Notes: a model not told the origin generated them from the sequence alone. Numbered from the stretch's first letter, positions 23,520-35,012 are shown. The stretch: DNA of 64,000 bases from Epiperipatus broadwayi (GCA_028023455.1 JAQFVV010000063.1:2723081-2787080); one strand, 5' to 3'. A program made the numbers and translations.

Positions 23520-25863
23520 CATCGGCTTCTGACTGTCCAAATTCCGTCATTTTTAATGGTACGATTAAAGTTTTACCATTGTTTGAAAAGTTAGAAAAAG
23601 TTCCGTAAGATGCTGCCCTCTCTTGAATTATTTTACAAGTAAAAAATCAATAAAATGGTCATCAAAACTTTAACAACAGAAATGGGTGGTCTCTTTTTGA
23701 ATCTTATTGGCTGATACATTTCCTCAACAAAGAGAATGGAATGTCAATAACTGTCAATAACTGAAAAGCTAAGATTTGTTTTTGTTTCATTTTGAAAATG
23801 ATAAACGAATGTTTTAGACCATTTTAAACCTATTTTTTGACAAATTATAAATGATTTTGATAAAATTTGCTAAAAATAAAATTATTATAAAAAAATATAT
23901 AAGATTTTAGTAAAAATTATTTCTTTTTCAGAATCGTAAAACTTAAAAAGAAATCACTGACATCATCAAATCTTTTTGGTTGGTAAATAAACATTTGCCG
24001 ACTATCGAATATTTTTAAATTATAAAGAAAAATTTATTTTTGAAAAAACTTTCGTTCACTTTGATAACCTGACAAATTATTAATATACTTTTTACAAATG
24101 AAACTAAAGTGAATATAATATTAAAAGATGAATATATTTTGATGATTGAATTTGTCTTTTGACACTTCACTTTGTGAATTGGCCAATTAAAAAGTTAAGT
24201 TTTTACCTCACTTGGCCAATAAAATAACCAGCAATAAAGAGGTTAAATGTCTTCACTTCTGAATTGATATAACATCATAATAAAAAACAGCAGATTTAAT
24301 ACTGAAAATTTTATTATAGTCCCAAACATAGATACACTAATCTGACATTTGAAGAAAATAGTAAATAAACAATTTAATTAAATATTTTGATTTTTTAAAT
24401 TTTAATTCACATTTCAAGTGAATGGTATTGCAATTGTTACATTGAATTGTATCATATCACAAAAAATGAGTTATAGATAATTGTTCCCAAAGACATGAAT
24501 AAAATTAATTAATTTAAAATCACTTACAAATTGTTGTAGTTATATATTAATCTATGTCCATTATCTAATCATTAATTGTTGATTTTTTTTAAAATGTAAT
24601 CTTTATCTAAACTTTTTAAGTACATTCAACTTTTAGTAGTAGCACATAGAGCAAAATATAACACAGAGTTTTGAGTAGTATTAATCTTTTCTTCAGGTGT
24701 TGCTGTCCTGACAAATGAAGGACCATCATATATTTGTATATAAAATTTCTACTGACTGTTGCCTTTGACAGAATAGCCAAGTTGGTTAGAGCATTACCTT
24801 GTATTTAATATTCAAAAAGCTAAAGTTCTCAAATTTACTGCCACGGGTCATGCCAGCACCACCTGAAGAAGAGAAGAATACCACTCAAAACATTGTGATT
24901 TATACAAATCTGTGAGCTATTACTAACAGATGAATATATTTTAAAAATTTAAATTAAAAGTTTGAATTTTTCTAAAAGCATTTAATAATTAATATTAAAT
25001 AATGAAAATAATTCCACTTATAATTAAAACTACAATACTTTGATCACAAACAAAGAAACAGAAACTATATTTTATGCAGTTCATCACATCAGTTTTCATC
25101 ATAATAAAAATGGAGAAAAATATCAGTAACTATATTTTTGTTTATTTGTATTTTCTTGTGTGCAGAATACAATAACTTAAAAACCTTTGTGATGGCCAGT
25201 ATTTTATTAGCCAAGTGAGGTAAAAGTGTAAACTTTTAATTGGCCAAAATCACACTCAAACCTCAAAATATATTTGCCTTTTAATATTATATTCACTTTA
25301 GTTTCATTTAATAGTTTGTCAGGTTATCAAAGTGAACGAAAGTTTTTTCAAAAATAAATTTTTATTTATTTTTAAAGAAATATTCGATAGCGGCAAATTT
25401 AAAAATGAAAGTTATTGACCAATTAAAAAGAGTTGCTGATGTAAATGATTTCTATGTCAGTTTTACGTTATGGAAAAGTAAATACTTTTTTGCTAAAATC
25501 TTAAATATTTTTCTAAAATAATTTATTTTTAGCATATTTTATGAAAATAATTTATAATTTGTCAAAAAATACTTTTGAAATGGTCTAAAACATTTGTTTA
25601 TCATTTTCGTAGCATTTTTCTTTGATTAGGTGGTTTTCTTTGTCCTTGACAGTGAATCAGAATGTCCTTGATGGCTAAGAGCCAATCAGCTTGAAGCTTA
25701 TTTCTTTGTTCGAGCTTTACCAAGAGTTTTATTGATTTTTTACTTGTAAAATAATTTAAGAGAGGACAGCATCTTACAGAACTTTTTAAAACCTTTCAAA
25801 TGACTGTAAAATCTTTAGCATACCATTAAAAATGATGAAATTCAAGTGACGTCAAGTGAATGC
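23520..25863. mobile_element. foldback element with ~700-bp inverted arms
   Basis: Left arm 23520-24240 and right arm 25190-25863 are reverse complements with moderate divergence and a ~950-bp spacer. Anchors are TTTTTAATGGTACGATTAAAG (23550) with CTTTAGCATACCATTAAAAA (25814), TTACAAGTAAAAAATCAATA (23633) with TATTGATTTTTTACTTGTAA (25731), TTTCGTTCACTTTGATAACC (24050) with GGTTATCAAAGTGAACGAAA (25323), and CTCACTTGGCCAATAAAATA (24208) with TATTTTATTAGCCAAGTGAG. No transposase is visible. The spacer holds a tRNA-headed SINE-like unit. A solo arm of the same family sits at 53640-54040. Confidence 0.85.
24766..24905 (+). mobile_element. tRNA-headed SINE-like unit with hammerhead-like tail
   Basis: The 5' part resembles a tRNA: an A-box-like TAGCCAAGTTGGTTAGAGC (24774-24792), then a B-box-like AGTTCTCAAATTTA near 24823-24836. 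About 25 bp further on a decayed hammerhead-type core begins: CTGAAGA (24863-24869), one A, GAG (24871-24873) pairing with CTC (24884-24886), then AAAA where GAAA is expected, then CATTGTG. The A for G and the A in CATT are what CpG decay of CGAAACGTT would leave. Schistosome Sm-alpha elements combine a Pol III promoter and a hammerhead in this way. The extent to the right is uncertain. Confidence 0.5.
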
Positions 25864-26289
25864 AAGTCAACTCAAACCAAACATGCTAAAGGTTAAAATA
25901 TTTCGTATTTCTCTATCTACAATATTTTCTTTTTAAAATTTGCTTCATTTTTAGCAAATATAAATATTTCAAGATTATTTCTTGGTTTATAAAACTATTT
26001 TATTTACATAAAACTTTGAAGTTGTGTAATAAAAACAGATATCTAAATGTCTTTAAATAATATATAGTTTTCATTAAATATAGCATTTTATATATACTCA
26101 AACATTTTATTTTGCCTTAGGCATTTTACATAGTAGTTGACAGAAAAAGAAGAAAGCATATGACTGATTTATGCCTTTGTAATCTGTGTCTAAACTATAT
26201 GTGAGATTACATTGAGATAAATTTTGGAATAACAAAATACTTGTGTTTTTGTGTGTGAAATTTATTAACCCTCTTTTATTTTTACAGTT

Positions 26290-26790
26290 TCATCTAGTAA
26301 AAGTTTTTGGAAATGCTCAATCTTTCTGTTTTTTATAAAAATCTTTATTTTATACTAAAGCTCAATAAATTGGACTTGACTTTTTTTTAATTTAGTTTTA
26401 TAAGCAAAAAGTATTCTAAAAAATCATATTTGAACTTTTTCAATATTTAAAAATTTGACCTGTAAATATAACAAAGTAGTATGAACATCACAGATACTTG
26501 CACAAACAATTACATTAAAAATTAATGACTTTATTTTTATTTTAAGTTTTTATTTTTAATGTGAATAAATGAAGATAGATTTATGATAACTATCAAATTC
26601 TGCTTTAAAATCTGATATTTTGTTGCAAAAATTAACAATATTTTAAAAGATTTTAACACCAAGTCAATTTTGGTAGATAATGGTGTATGTAATAGATATT
26701 GTCTTTTTTCCCTATATATTATAGTCAAGTTTATTAACTTTTACTTCAAAAAATAAAACATAAATGAAAAAATTGAAAGTTATCTGTATA
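26290..26790 (-). repeat. dispersed repeat family R, copy 2 (inverted)
   Basis: The reverse complement carries the family landmarks: AAAGTTCAAATATGATTTTT, TAGAATACTTTTTGCTTATA, CCAATTTATTGAGCTTTAG, and TTTAAAGCAGAATTTGATAG. It is the only copy of the five in this orientation. Confidence 0.6.
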
Positions 26791-28069
26791 TTTCTTTATA
26801 ATAAGCAACCAATTAGTGCATAAAAATAATCAAAAATAGTTTATAGACAAAAGCAAAAAATCATTTTAATTCTTTCAGTGTAAATGTGACACACAAATTT
26901 TTGAATAGACTCTAGTGATGAAAATTTTTAGTATGATGCCATATGTGATGTTTTTGTATGTAATTAAATCATTTTTAAATATATTACACAATTTTTATAG
27001 GCTATATTATAAATATTTAGGCCTTTTAATAATTAAAATTCTAAAACATGAAAAACTAATATTTTAAAATTGTGAAAATAAGTATCTAACTGACACTCTT
27101 AGCAATAACAAAGGCAAACATTGTTATTCACTTCACATCTATTTTAAAAAGTTAAAAGAATGATATATTAGATATTAGAATTTTATGTTATTAAAAATGA
27201 TATATTTAGAATTAGTTATCATCAAAGAAACAAAAAAAAATATAAAAGTTAAAAAATTATTAATCATGATTAAAATATTTTACTTACAGTGTTAACAAAA
27301 ATGATTTTCTTTTTAGCCTCTGATGGTTTTTCTGTGATATTTTCTGGTTTTCTTAACATACTTTGTATACTTATAAAAGCTGTCTTTTTAAAAATAAAAT
27401 GTTTTTAAAGATCCCCCCCCCCTTATGAAGTAGATTTTAGTTTACCAAAAATATTGCATCATAGTCATTAACAATTACTGAAAATCACATTTTGTATGGC
27501 ACTTAGCCATAAGGGAATTGAATTTAAAGCATCAGCCAATCAAAAATTGCCACTCCTTCATAGCATTAACAGAACAATAGGATGTGCTGTTAATCACAGA
27601 TAAAGTTCTGTAAAGGTCTGTATACTGCTGAAATATCTTGGAATTTTTTTTAAATTAACACATTAAAAATGGAAACTTCTTAGAAAGAATCATTGAAGCT
27701 AATCACTCACCATATTTTAACATATGCAACACTTTAAAACAACATAGAAAAGTAGAAATCACAATTGCCTTACCTAAAATGTCAAATATAATAGCTATCA
27801 CAGTTTACTATTGTAAAACAGTTAAAGTATGCTTCAAAATCTTCACATAAAATCTAGACCAAGATGGACACCTTCCAGCATTTTCTGCTATCAAATAATC
27901 TTAGCAGCAGTCCATAAAATGCTGACCTCTTCAAATTTTTTTCAACTTTAATATCAATAAAAGCATTGCTTTAAAATGTACTTTTTAAAAAAGCATAAGT
28001 TATTATACCATAATATAAAGTTATGGGACAACAGCAGTTTTCCGAGAAAACATTCAATGATTTTTAACA
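26791..28069. other. AT-rich, nothing recognised
   Basis: No gene. An uninterrupted C run occurs at about 27413-27422. Confidence 0.5.
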
Positions 28070-28141
28070 AAAGTGAGAGTTTACAAGTTAAGTTCATGAT
28101 TACTTTTACACAATAATTATACAATAATTATTAAAAGTCAT

Positions 28142-28401
28142 ATATATAAAATACATATTTTGCGGGTTCATCCGTGTTAAAAACTTTTAATATCAATATA
28201 CTGACGTTTTGACTTGGTCACACAAGCCATCCACAGAGTTAAAAACTTTTAATATCAATATACTGACATTTCGACTTGGTCACACAAGCCATCCACAGAG
28301 TATAACTCTGTGGATGGCTTGTGTGACCAAGTCGAAACGTCAGTATATTGATATTAAAAGTTTTTAACACGGATGAACCCGCAAAATATGTATTTTATAT
28401 A
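28142..28401 (-). mobile_element. hairpin element with 62-bp tandem dimer in one arm
   Basis: Left 28142-28239 is the reverse complement of 28304-28401 (98 bp, almost perfect). A 62-bp unit occurs twice in tandem on the left (28179-28240 and 28241-28302), while the right arm has one. The unit (minus strand: ACTCTGTGGATGGCTTGTGT, GACCAAGTCGAAACGTCAGT) contains a hammerhead-like core. No coding. Confidence 0.85.
28304..28345 (+). ncRNA. hammerhead-ribozyme-like core (and two on the minus strand of the left arm)
   Basis: CTGTGGA (28308-28314) differs from the hammerhead CUGANGA by one base. One T follows, then GGCTTG (28316-28321) pairs with CAAGTC (28328-28333, one G-T pair) around a 6-nt loop, then GAAA (28334-28337) and CGTC. 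On the minus strand the 62-bp tandem dimer repeats this core twice, once as CAAGTCGAAATG and once as CAAGTCAAAACG. The single unpaired base before the stem and the A to T change in the core argue against present activity. Confidence 0.35.
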
Positions 28402-28915
28402 TTTAACCCGTGCAAATCTTCGTTTTAACTTATATATATATATTATTACACTTTTATTTTATATATATATATTTTATTTTAAAAAGTAAAAGATAACTAA
28501 TAACAAAGAAAACCACAGAATTCTGATCATTCCATTTTATAAAAATGAAGCCAACATGTCATTGCAATATAATTGAGATATTCTAAAAATTAAAAAACAA
28601 TTTTAATATTTTAAAGCAGAATTTGATAAAAGTATCAGACATTTTTTCATTCATATATTAAATACAAATTTTGTTTAATAAAGATTTTGTTCATTTTATG
28701 AGTCACTCTACTCTGCTAACTGTTCAGTGACAAAAGCATTTATTATTGTCATTTTTCAATACTTGCAAACTTCAAATATAAATTTTTAAAATTCTTTTCA
28801 TTTGCAAATGTATATTACTACCAAATCAAGTTCAATTTGTTGTGTTCAGATATAAAATAATGGTTTAATTGCTAAAATTAAAAGTGAAAAGCTTTCAAAA
28901 ACTCTCATCAGAGAC

Positions 28916-29360
28916 AACATTTATATCTGTGCAGTAATGGATAGTTAACTCACAATGACTATAAACTTGATTTTGTAATGAAAACAGTTCAATTGGTATC
29001 TCATTCTACCCAAAAGTAAAGTATTATTTATAATATAATTAAGTTTCAAAATCTGATTTTGTTATTATTATTTACAAAAAATATATTTGTATAGAAAGTA
29101 AAAAAATATAACCCTTAAATTGTAAAAAATTGGTAAAATTATCTTTACATTTAGACTACAATTGGTATGAAATACCATTATGACAAACAATAGGCAAAAA
29201 TACTTAACACTATGTGAACATAATTTATACTATTTATTTTGTTGAAAAATACAGATACGCTTACAAAGGTACTGAGATGGACACTTATTCACTTTATAAA
29301 ATTTTAGGAAATCAGGGCATATGAAAATTTCATGTGGTTTAATATTCCACTTGTATCCAT
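28916..29360. other. AT-rich, nothing recognised
   Basis: No gene or element seen. Confidence 0.5.
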
Positions 29361-29365
29361 TGAAG

Positions 29366-29625
29366 CTTAATATTCATTCACTTTGGTCTAAGTATTTCAG
29401 ATATTTTTTATATTAAAAAATGAGGTAACAATAGTAGATGGACAGTTCCTTTTATCATAAAATTTTTTGTCTCATTCTGTATAAAATGTGTGATTGATTT
29501 AATATTCACTATTTTTGGTCGAAGTACATCAGACATCCTTGTATATAAGAAAATGAGGTAATGATAGAAAACAGACTATTCTTTTATCATAAAAATTGTT
29601 GTCTTATACTATGGCTAGAGGGCAT
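29366..29625. repeat. diverged tandem duplication, ~130-bp period
   Basis: TTAATATTCATTCACTTTGG, TCTAAGTATTTCAGATAT ... AAAATGAGGTAACAATAGTA ... CCTTTTATCATAAAATTTTT from 29366 is repeated from about 29497 with substitutions (TTAATATTCACTATTTTTGG; AAAATGAGGTAATGATAGAA; CTTTTATCATAAAAATTGTT). Confidence 0.7.
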
Positions 29626-30470
29626 TTCAATTACTTATTGTAATAGTTGCATGAGTCTTCATTTGACACAGCATAATCTTCATAAAATATTGAAACTTAT
29701 AAGTTATTCATAAATGAATTTAAAAAATAATAAAAAGTACAGGGTGAGTTTTACAGTGACATTCATGAAATATAAATAATTACATTTAGCTTAAATATAT
29801 ATATTATACTTGTATTTAAATATTTCTTATAACTCATACACTAGTCTTTTATTCTATTTATATATTTTGTGATGTTATTTTTCAATTACAGTGTAGCAAT
29901 TTTTTTTTTTAGAAAATCTTTAATATCTTGCCTACTTATATCTTTTCTTTGTCTCAATGAAAGCATTTGTTGTTACATCTCTTTAGAGTACAGTGAAATA
30001 ATCTTTTTAATGTAAATGTCTATCCAACTTTTTCTTTAAATAATGCTTATATTCATGACAAAAAAATTATTTTAGCAAGTTCCTTACTATTTATTTGCTC
30101 CATATATCCAGTTCAATAAAAATGTTTTTCTCGTAGTAGATTTGGTATCATCACACCTAGCGTAAATAAACAAAATATAATCACATATTTTCAAAATCTA
30201 ATGCAATAGTTTTAAATAAAAAATGTTGGTGCCTTTGTATTACAATAAAAGTAGATTTATGTCTTGTTTTCATACAATACTAATTTGAAGAACAATACCT
30301 TTATATAACTAAAAAATATTTTTATTAACTTTTAAATAATAATTACAAGATTGAAAAAATAGTTTTTAATGATATATCTATCTTCCTACTCATTAAATTT
30401 GGATAAATATATTCACTTTAATGTTTTAAAATGTGTTCTTAGAAGTATAATGATTACAGATCCTGATGAA
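29626..30470. other. AT-rich, nothing recognised
   Basis: No gene. There are only short A/T runs. Confidence 0.5.
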
Positions 30471-31062
30471 AATAATAATGTAAAAGGCTGAAATCCTTGT
30501 CAGACACCCCCCAAAAATGCCTATATGACAGCCAATCAGATGTAATAATGACTGCACAGGGAACTCTCAAGTCAAAACACAAGGCAGGGATTTTATGAGA
30601 AAAAGATGGTTCCACCTTCCTTTCTACTTAAATTTATATATAAACAAGCCAGCCTCAAGCATCCTGACCCAAGAGCATGAAGCTCCAAACACCCTCACAT
30701 TTAATTCACTAAATATTATATATAAATAAATATGAAATTTTTCGATCCACTACAAAGCAACTATCAAATCTAATGAATTGATAGCAACAAATGTAAGTAT
30801 ATTAATTTATTAAGTGCAAGAAGACTATATAATAATAATGGAAAAGGTTGAAACCCTTGTCAGACATGCCCCAAAATGCCTATATGACAGTCAATCAGAT
30901 ATAATAATGACTGCACAGGGAACTCTCTTGTCAAAATACAAGACAGAGATTTTATGAAAAAAAGATGGTTACACCTTCCTCTCTACTTAAATTTATATAT
31001 AAACAAGCCAGCTTCAAGCAACCTGACCCAAGAGTGTGAAGTGCCAAACACCCTCACATTTA
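30471..31062 (+). mobile_element. TRIM-like pair of ~232-bp direct repeats
   Basis: 30471-30703 and 30831-31062 are direct repeats, roughly 90% alike by eye, separated by 127 bp. Each holds a TATA-type segment (AATTTATATATAAACAAGCC) followed by a GC-richer stretch, as an LTR promoter would. The layout of two LTR-like repeats around a ~130-bp non-coding middle fits a terminal-repeat retrotransposon in miniature. I see no primer-binding site and no clean TG...CA ends, so a simple segmental duplication remains possible. Confidence 0.5.
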
Positions 31063-31639
31063 AGAAGTTTTAAAAAATGGTGGCAAATTGTTAGTTTTAA
31101 AATTAATGAAAAGTATTAGGAATTTGTATTATTAAATCTTAAGGGCTTCTATTCTTTCAGTTTGCAAAATAAATAAATAAAGGAGATAGAAAAGACTATA
31201 GTAATTATTGTGGAATATTATTGTTAATCATTACAACAAAAATATTTTTAAGAATTTTATTAAACAGATTGCTTTCAATTATAAGTAAATAATTACTGCA
31301 GACTCACTACAATTTTTGTTGCTAAGAAAATGTAAGAAAAGTATTGAGAACAAAGTTGCAACTTATATATTGCTTTAACCAGATGTTTTATTAAAGTGAG
31401 AACTTTGTATGACAAATTGAGAAAAATCATTGGAGTCAACCTGCTTTTACATCCATATATTAAGATATTTTGTTAAAAAATTGTGAAGTTAACATATATT
31501 TTATTCTATTTAAATTCAAAAAAAAATCTAATATCATCAGAATAATAAAAATCTGGTGACTGTAAACAAATTTCAAGAAGCCTTGACCTGTTTGCAATTG
31601 TTATCAGATTTCATATGATTAGTAAAATTACTAAATTTT
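31063..31639. other. AT-rich, nothing recognised
   Basis: No gene or element seen. Confidence 0.5.
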
Positions 31640-32235
31640 CTAATGATTAGAACCTTGATATTTTTGCCAAATTTATTAAGATTCATTGTTTTTGCACAAG
31701 AATTATGCAATAATTATTAAAAATCAAAAGTATAAATGACTACTCTTTTATTTTATACATATATGTTTTATTTTTAAAAATAGAAGGTAATAAGTGCTAG
31801 CAAATTGTTAACAAAGTAAATTATAGTTCCAATAATCACACCACCTTTTTAAACTGGTCACTAACACATCGTTATCAAATACCTGTTAAAATGTATTGCA
31901 ATACTATAAAAATTATTTTAAAAATTAATATTTTTGAGAATAATTTGATAGATTTATTGAATATTAATATTTATTCATAAATATATAAAATGTCAATAAA
32001 AAGTTATTGTTTTGTGAAATCAGTCAGCTCTCCCTAATAACTGATTGATGAAACTGTTCTTTGTTTTTATTATCTTATTATTTTAATATTTACAAAGTTC
32101 AAATGCAATTTTCAAAATTTCATTTGTAAATGTAAATTTCTACCAAATTAAGGCCAATTTATTACACTCTGATATAGAATAATTTAATACTAAAGTCAAA
32201 TGTTGAAAGTTCACAAAACTTTCACCAGGTAGAAA
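31640..32235 (+). repeat. dispersed repeat family R, copy 4
   Basis: Landmarks: CCAAATTTATTAAGATTCAT; GTTTTATTTTTAAAAATAGA; TTTAATATTTACAAAGTTCA; a TTTCTACCAAATTAAGGCCA block; an ACTCTGATATAGAATAATTT block. The order and spacing match copies 1 and 5. Confidence 0.65.
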
Positions 32236-32369
32236 AATGAAATATGTTATAGTGCCAAATGTTTAACTGTTTTAATGAAAACATGCATTGTAACAAGGTT
32301 TGAAATTATTGGATGATAAAAGATTTGAGTTTTTTGAACATTAATTATTAAACATAAAATTCCCTATAT

Positions 32370-32525
32370 TGCATGCCATCTACTAGCAATAATAATGCTG
32401 CCTCTCATATCAATATGTAAATCTGTATAGGACGAATTTTAGCTTATTTGAAATATATCTAAAAGCCTTTAATCAACAGGATCAAAGGCTTTGATCAAAT
32501 CAAAAACATTTGCCTGATTACAATA
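32370..32525 (-). pseudogene. RTE-like non-LTR reverse transcriptase fragment
   Basis: The minus strand reads NQANVFDLIKAFDPVD-stop-RLLDIFQIS, then TDLHIDMRGSIIIASRW. This matches the conserved RT block of RTE-clade LINEs, (F.DLTKAFDTV.R..LW.I ... HDGM.A.V), where the first Asp of AFD is the catalytic motif A residue. Only about 50 codons survive, with internal stops. CR1/L2-type RT is the alternative, but the LHxxMxGxI spacing favours RTE. Confidence 0.55.
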
Positions 32526-33658
32526 CTTTTTGATTCTTTAAAATTACATTGAGATTTAATAAGCACTTATCTATAAGTAAATTTAATCTATAAATACAAA
32601 AGTGTTTGAAGTTTGGATAAATTGTATTTATGTGATATTATGGCAAACATAAAGAAAAGTGTGATTTTGGTAATATTTATAAATTTAATCTATTTAATAA
32701 TAATAATTGAGTAGTTTTTTTGCTTGAGATTTTATAGGAAGTTCAAGTATTGAAAATGACTAACCTGAGTTCAAACTATAGATCTTCAAGCCAGAGTTTG
32801 TCACTTTATATATATGCTGCAGCAAATCATTCTTGAAAATAGTTTTGCTGTAAGTCAGCAATAATGTTGTTGCTTCATAATTTTAATTGCAATCTGTTTT
32901 ATTCCTTTTTTTTTGTTTGTTTACAAACGAGTCAATTGAGCCTTACACATTTACAAAATTCCATGTTTTGAAGCTAATCTATAACCTATCACTATTATTT
33001 TAAATAATTTCAAATATTTTATCAAGACTTGCAATTTTTTTTAATTTTAAGATTTCAAGTAGTAGTTTTAACTATATTAAGAATTCATGTATCAATAATA
33101 ATGATGCCATCAGAATTTTTTTTTATCGTTATTCAAAAAGCAATGAGAATGTTTCTTCTATCTGTTCAAAATAATATCATTATTATATATATATATATAA
33201 TATGGATTCATTTAAGAGGATTATAATATCAATAATAACAATTATTGAAAATGATTAGTTTGCAATTTTTATGGATTGATAATATAATTTAAAAATATAA
33301 AAACTCGTTTTTATTGAAACTATTATTTTTTATTTTTATATTAATATACCTATGATTTTTCTTTCATTGTTATTGTTTACTCTTTTCTTCGTATAAAAAC
33401 AAGCTATAGAACCTTCGTGTGCAAATAAATTGGTAAGTATATAGTCCTGAAAGGAATCCTTATTGCTTGATAACATTTCAGCTACATTATAGTTATTTTT
33501 TCCAAGATAAGCGAGTAGTATTCGTGGATATATATTAAAATAATTTAAAAAAAAAAAAAAAAGTTGTATTCATAAAATATTTGTATATTCCTTATTTTTT
33601 ATTGGAGTTCTCATATCTATATATGTTATAATTCCATTAAATAATAAAAATAAAATTT
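32526..33658. other. AT-rich, nothing recognised
   Basis: No gene. A short (TA)n lies at about 33184-33198. Confidence 0.5.
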
Positions 33659-34095
33659 ATGTACAGACTTTCACACGACCCACCACTCTCCACACTATCT
33701 CATAACACTGATACACTTGAACACATATATGTTGAAAAGATAAATAATCACCAATATCCATATTTCATGCTAAAACAGCAATCATCAGTTGGTCCAGTTT
33801 ACCATCTCTACACATATATGCTATAAGTGCTCAGATATATATTAAGATAGCCAATCCTCATACTTTAATGAACAGGCTTCAATCTACTCCACACTCCAAC
33901 TCTTCAACTGTCCATCCAATTGAAAATCTGATGATGGAACGCTCAAAGGCCACCCTAAGGCCGATATACTTGTCACACTCATGTTGACCTAAGGTCAATC
34001 TGACCCCACATACACAGGACATAATCCATTTAATACAAGGGACAGGCTCCACTATGCAATAACTGAAACACACAGCCTTATGTAATAGCTTTTCA
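33659..34095 (-). repeat. second copy of the ~480-bp repeat of 16.6-17.1 kb
   Basis: The reverse complement follows the 16.65-17.08 kb unit from end to end. Paired landmarks are GACTTTCACACGACCCACCA with GGTGGTGTGAAAGTC, GCAATCATCAGTTGGTCCAG with TGGACCAACTGATGATTGC, and CACAGGACATAATCCATTTA with TAACTGGATTATGTCCTG. An open stretch of 74 codons across it is incidental. Confidence 0.8.
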
Positions 34096-34188
34096 GCATG
34101 CATTAATTATACAGTAAGTGAAGCTTACTTTTTTATGTATATACAGTATTTATAAAGTTACTTTCTTTTAAAAACGGTTAATATGAAG

Positions 34189-35012
34189 AACAACTTAATG
34201 TACGTATTGATCCTACAGATACGCCACCTCCATTTTCAAGTTATTGGATTGCTGATTTATGGAAGTCAGTTATTAAGTCGATACCCTCGGTTCAAGTTGC
34301 GCTTGATGGGAAATTGTCATTCTGGGATGTTTATAAATTAAAATTTCCACATTATACTCCTCTTTTGACTTCATTAGGTGTTTCAAATAAAGTTCTCTTG
34401 CGTAAAATGAAACTTCTTTTCATTGAAGCAAGACATGTTGATTTTGTACTTAAACTAAATTTAAATGCACTCCCAACAAATTATTTTTTAGTGACCAGCA
34501 GAGGCTTCATTAGGATTTCGTCTCAGTGTCAGTTGTGTAGATTATATGATGAGACAATTCTCCATATTTTCTATATCTGTCCTGCTCTTAAGTCGATTAG
34601 GGACTTTATTGTTGCAAATGTCTCTCTGGATCTTAGGGATGCTCTTTTTTGTTTCTAACACTCTTAAGAAGGGATCATTTGCAGCAATAAGATTATCTAT
34701 CATTATAACATTTTCTTTATGGTTGACATTGCAGGCTCATCTTTGGTCATTCTCAGGACTCGGCTCTAAGTGTCTTTATTAAGCTTCTTGATCAAGTCAA
34801 GCAGTGAGACTCTCTGCTTTGGCCTGTGAGTCTACATGATGATACTTGGGAGAAAGTTTTATTTTCCTCTTAATCTTATTAAGATACCCTTTTCTCTACA
34901 TTGACTTTTTCAAATTTCATTCTGAATACTATGTAAATTTTTATAAAGTTTAACTGTATATTACTATGTTACTATGTTTAATAAATATATTTTAAAACAA
35001 CTTAATATACGT
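34189..35012 (+). mobile_element. 5'-truncated LINE insertion with ~17-bp target duplication
   Basis: AACAACTTAATGTACGT (34189-34205) and AACAACTTAATATACGT (34996-35012) flank the insert and differ at one base. The insert (34206-34995) encodes the end of a LINE ORF2 and ends in an A/T tail (AATAAATATATTTTAAAA). That is the signature of target-primed reverse transcription. The element is old enough that one target copy has mutated. Confidence 0.75.
34206..34770 (+). pseudogene. non-LTR retrotransposon ORF2 C-terminus with zinc-binding motif
   Basis: The longest open part (34314-34658) reads SFWDVYKLKFPHYTPLLTSL ... LLRKMKLLFIEARHVDFVLK, then a Cys/His motif CQLCRLYDETILHIFYICP (C-X2-C-X8-H-X4-C). 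This matches the zinc-binding domain found at the C-terminus of non-LTR reverse transcriptases (the zf-RVT type, C..C...ET..H....C). After a stop the same and other frames continue with tail-like sequence. RT and endonuclease are absent because the copy is 5' truncated. Confidence 0.7.

Larger units (their letters stand above)
28070..28915 (+). repeat. dispersed repeat family R, copy 3 (split by a hairpin)
   Basis: Family landmarks (ACACAATAATTATACAATAA; TTTTAAAGCAGAATTTGATA; TTTTTCAATACTTGCAAACT; ACCAAATCAAGTTCAATTTG) lie on both sides of the hairpin element at 28142-28401, which therefore inserted into this copy. Confidence 0.65.

Noticed and set aside
24766-24840. Functional tRNA gene
   Set aside because: The A-box-like and B-box-like words are present, but the arms do not pair into a cloverleaf. 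A SINE head explains it better.
33879-34103. 74-codon minus-strand frame
   Set aside because: It lies wholly inside the second copy of the ~480-bp non-coding repeat, and the other copy does not keep the frame.
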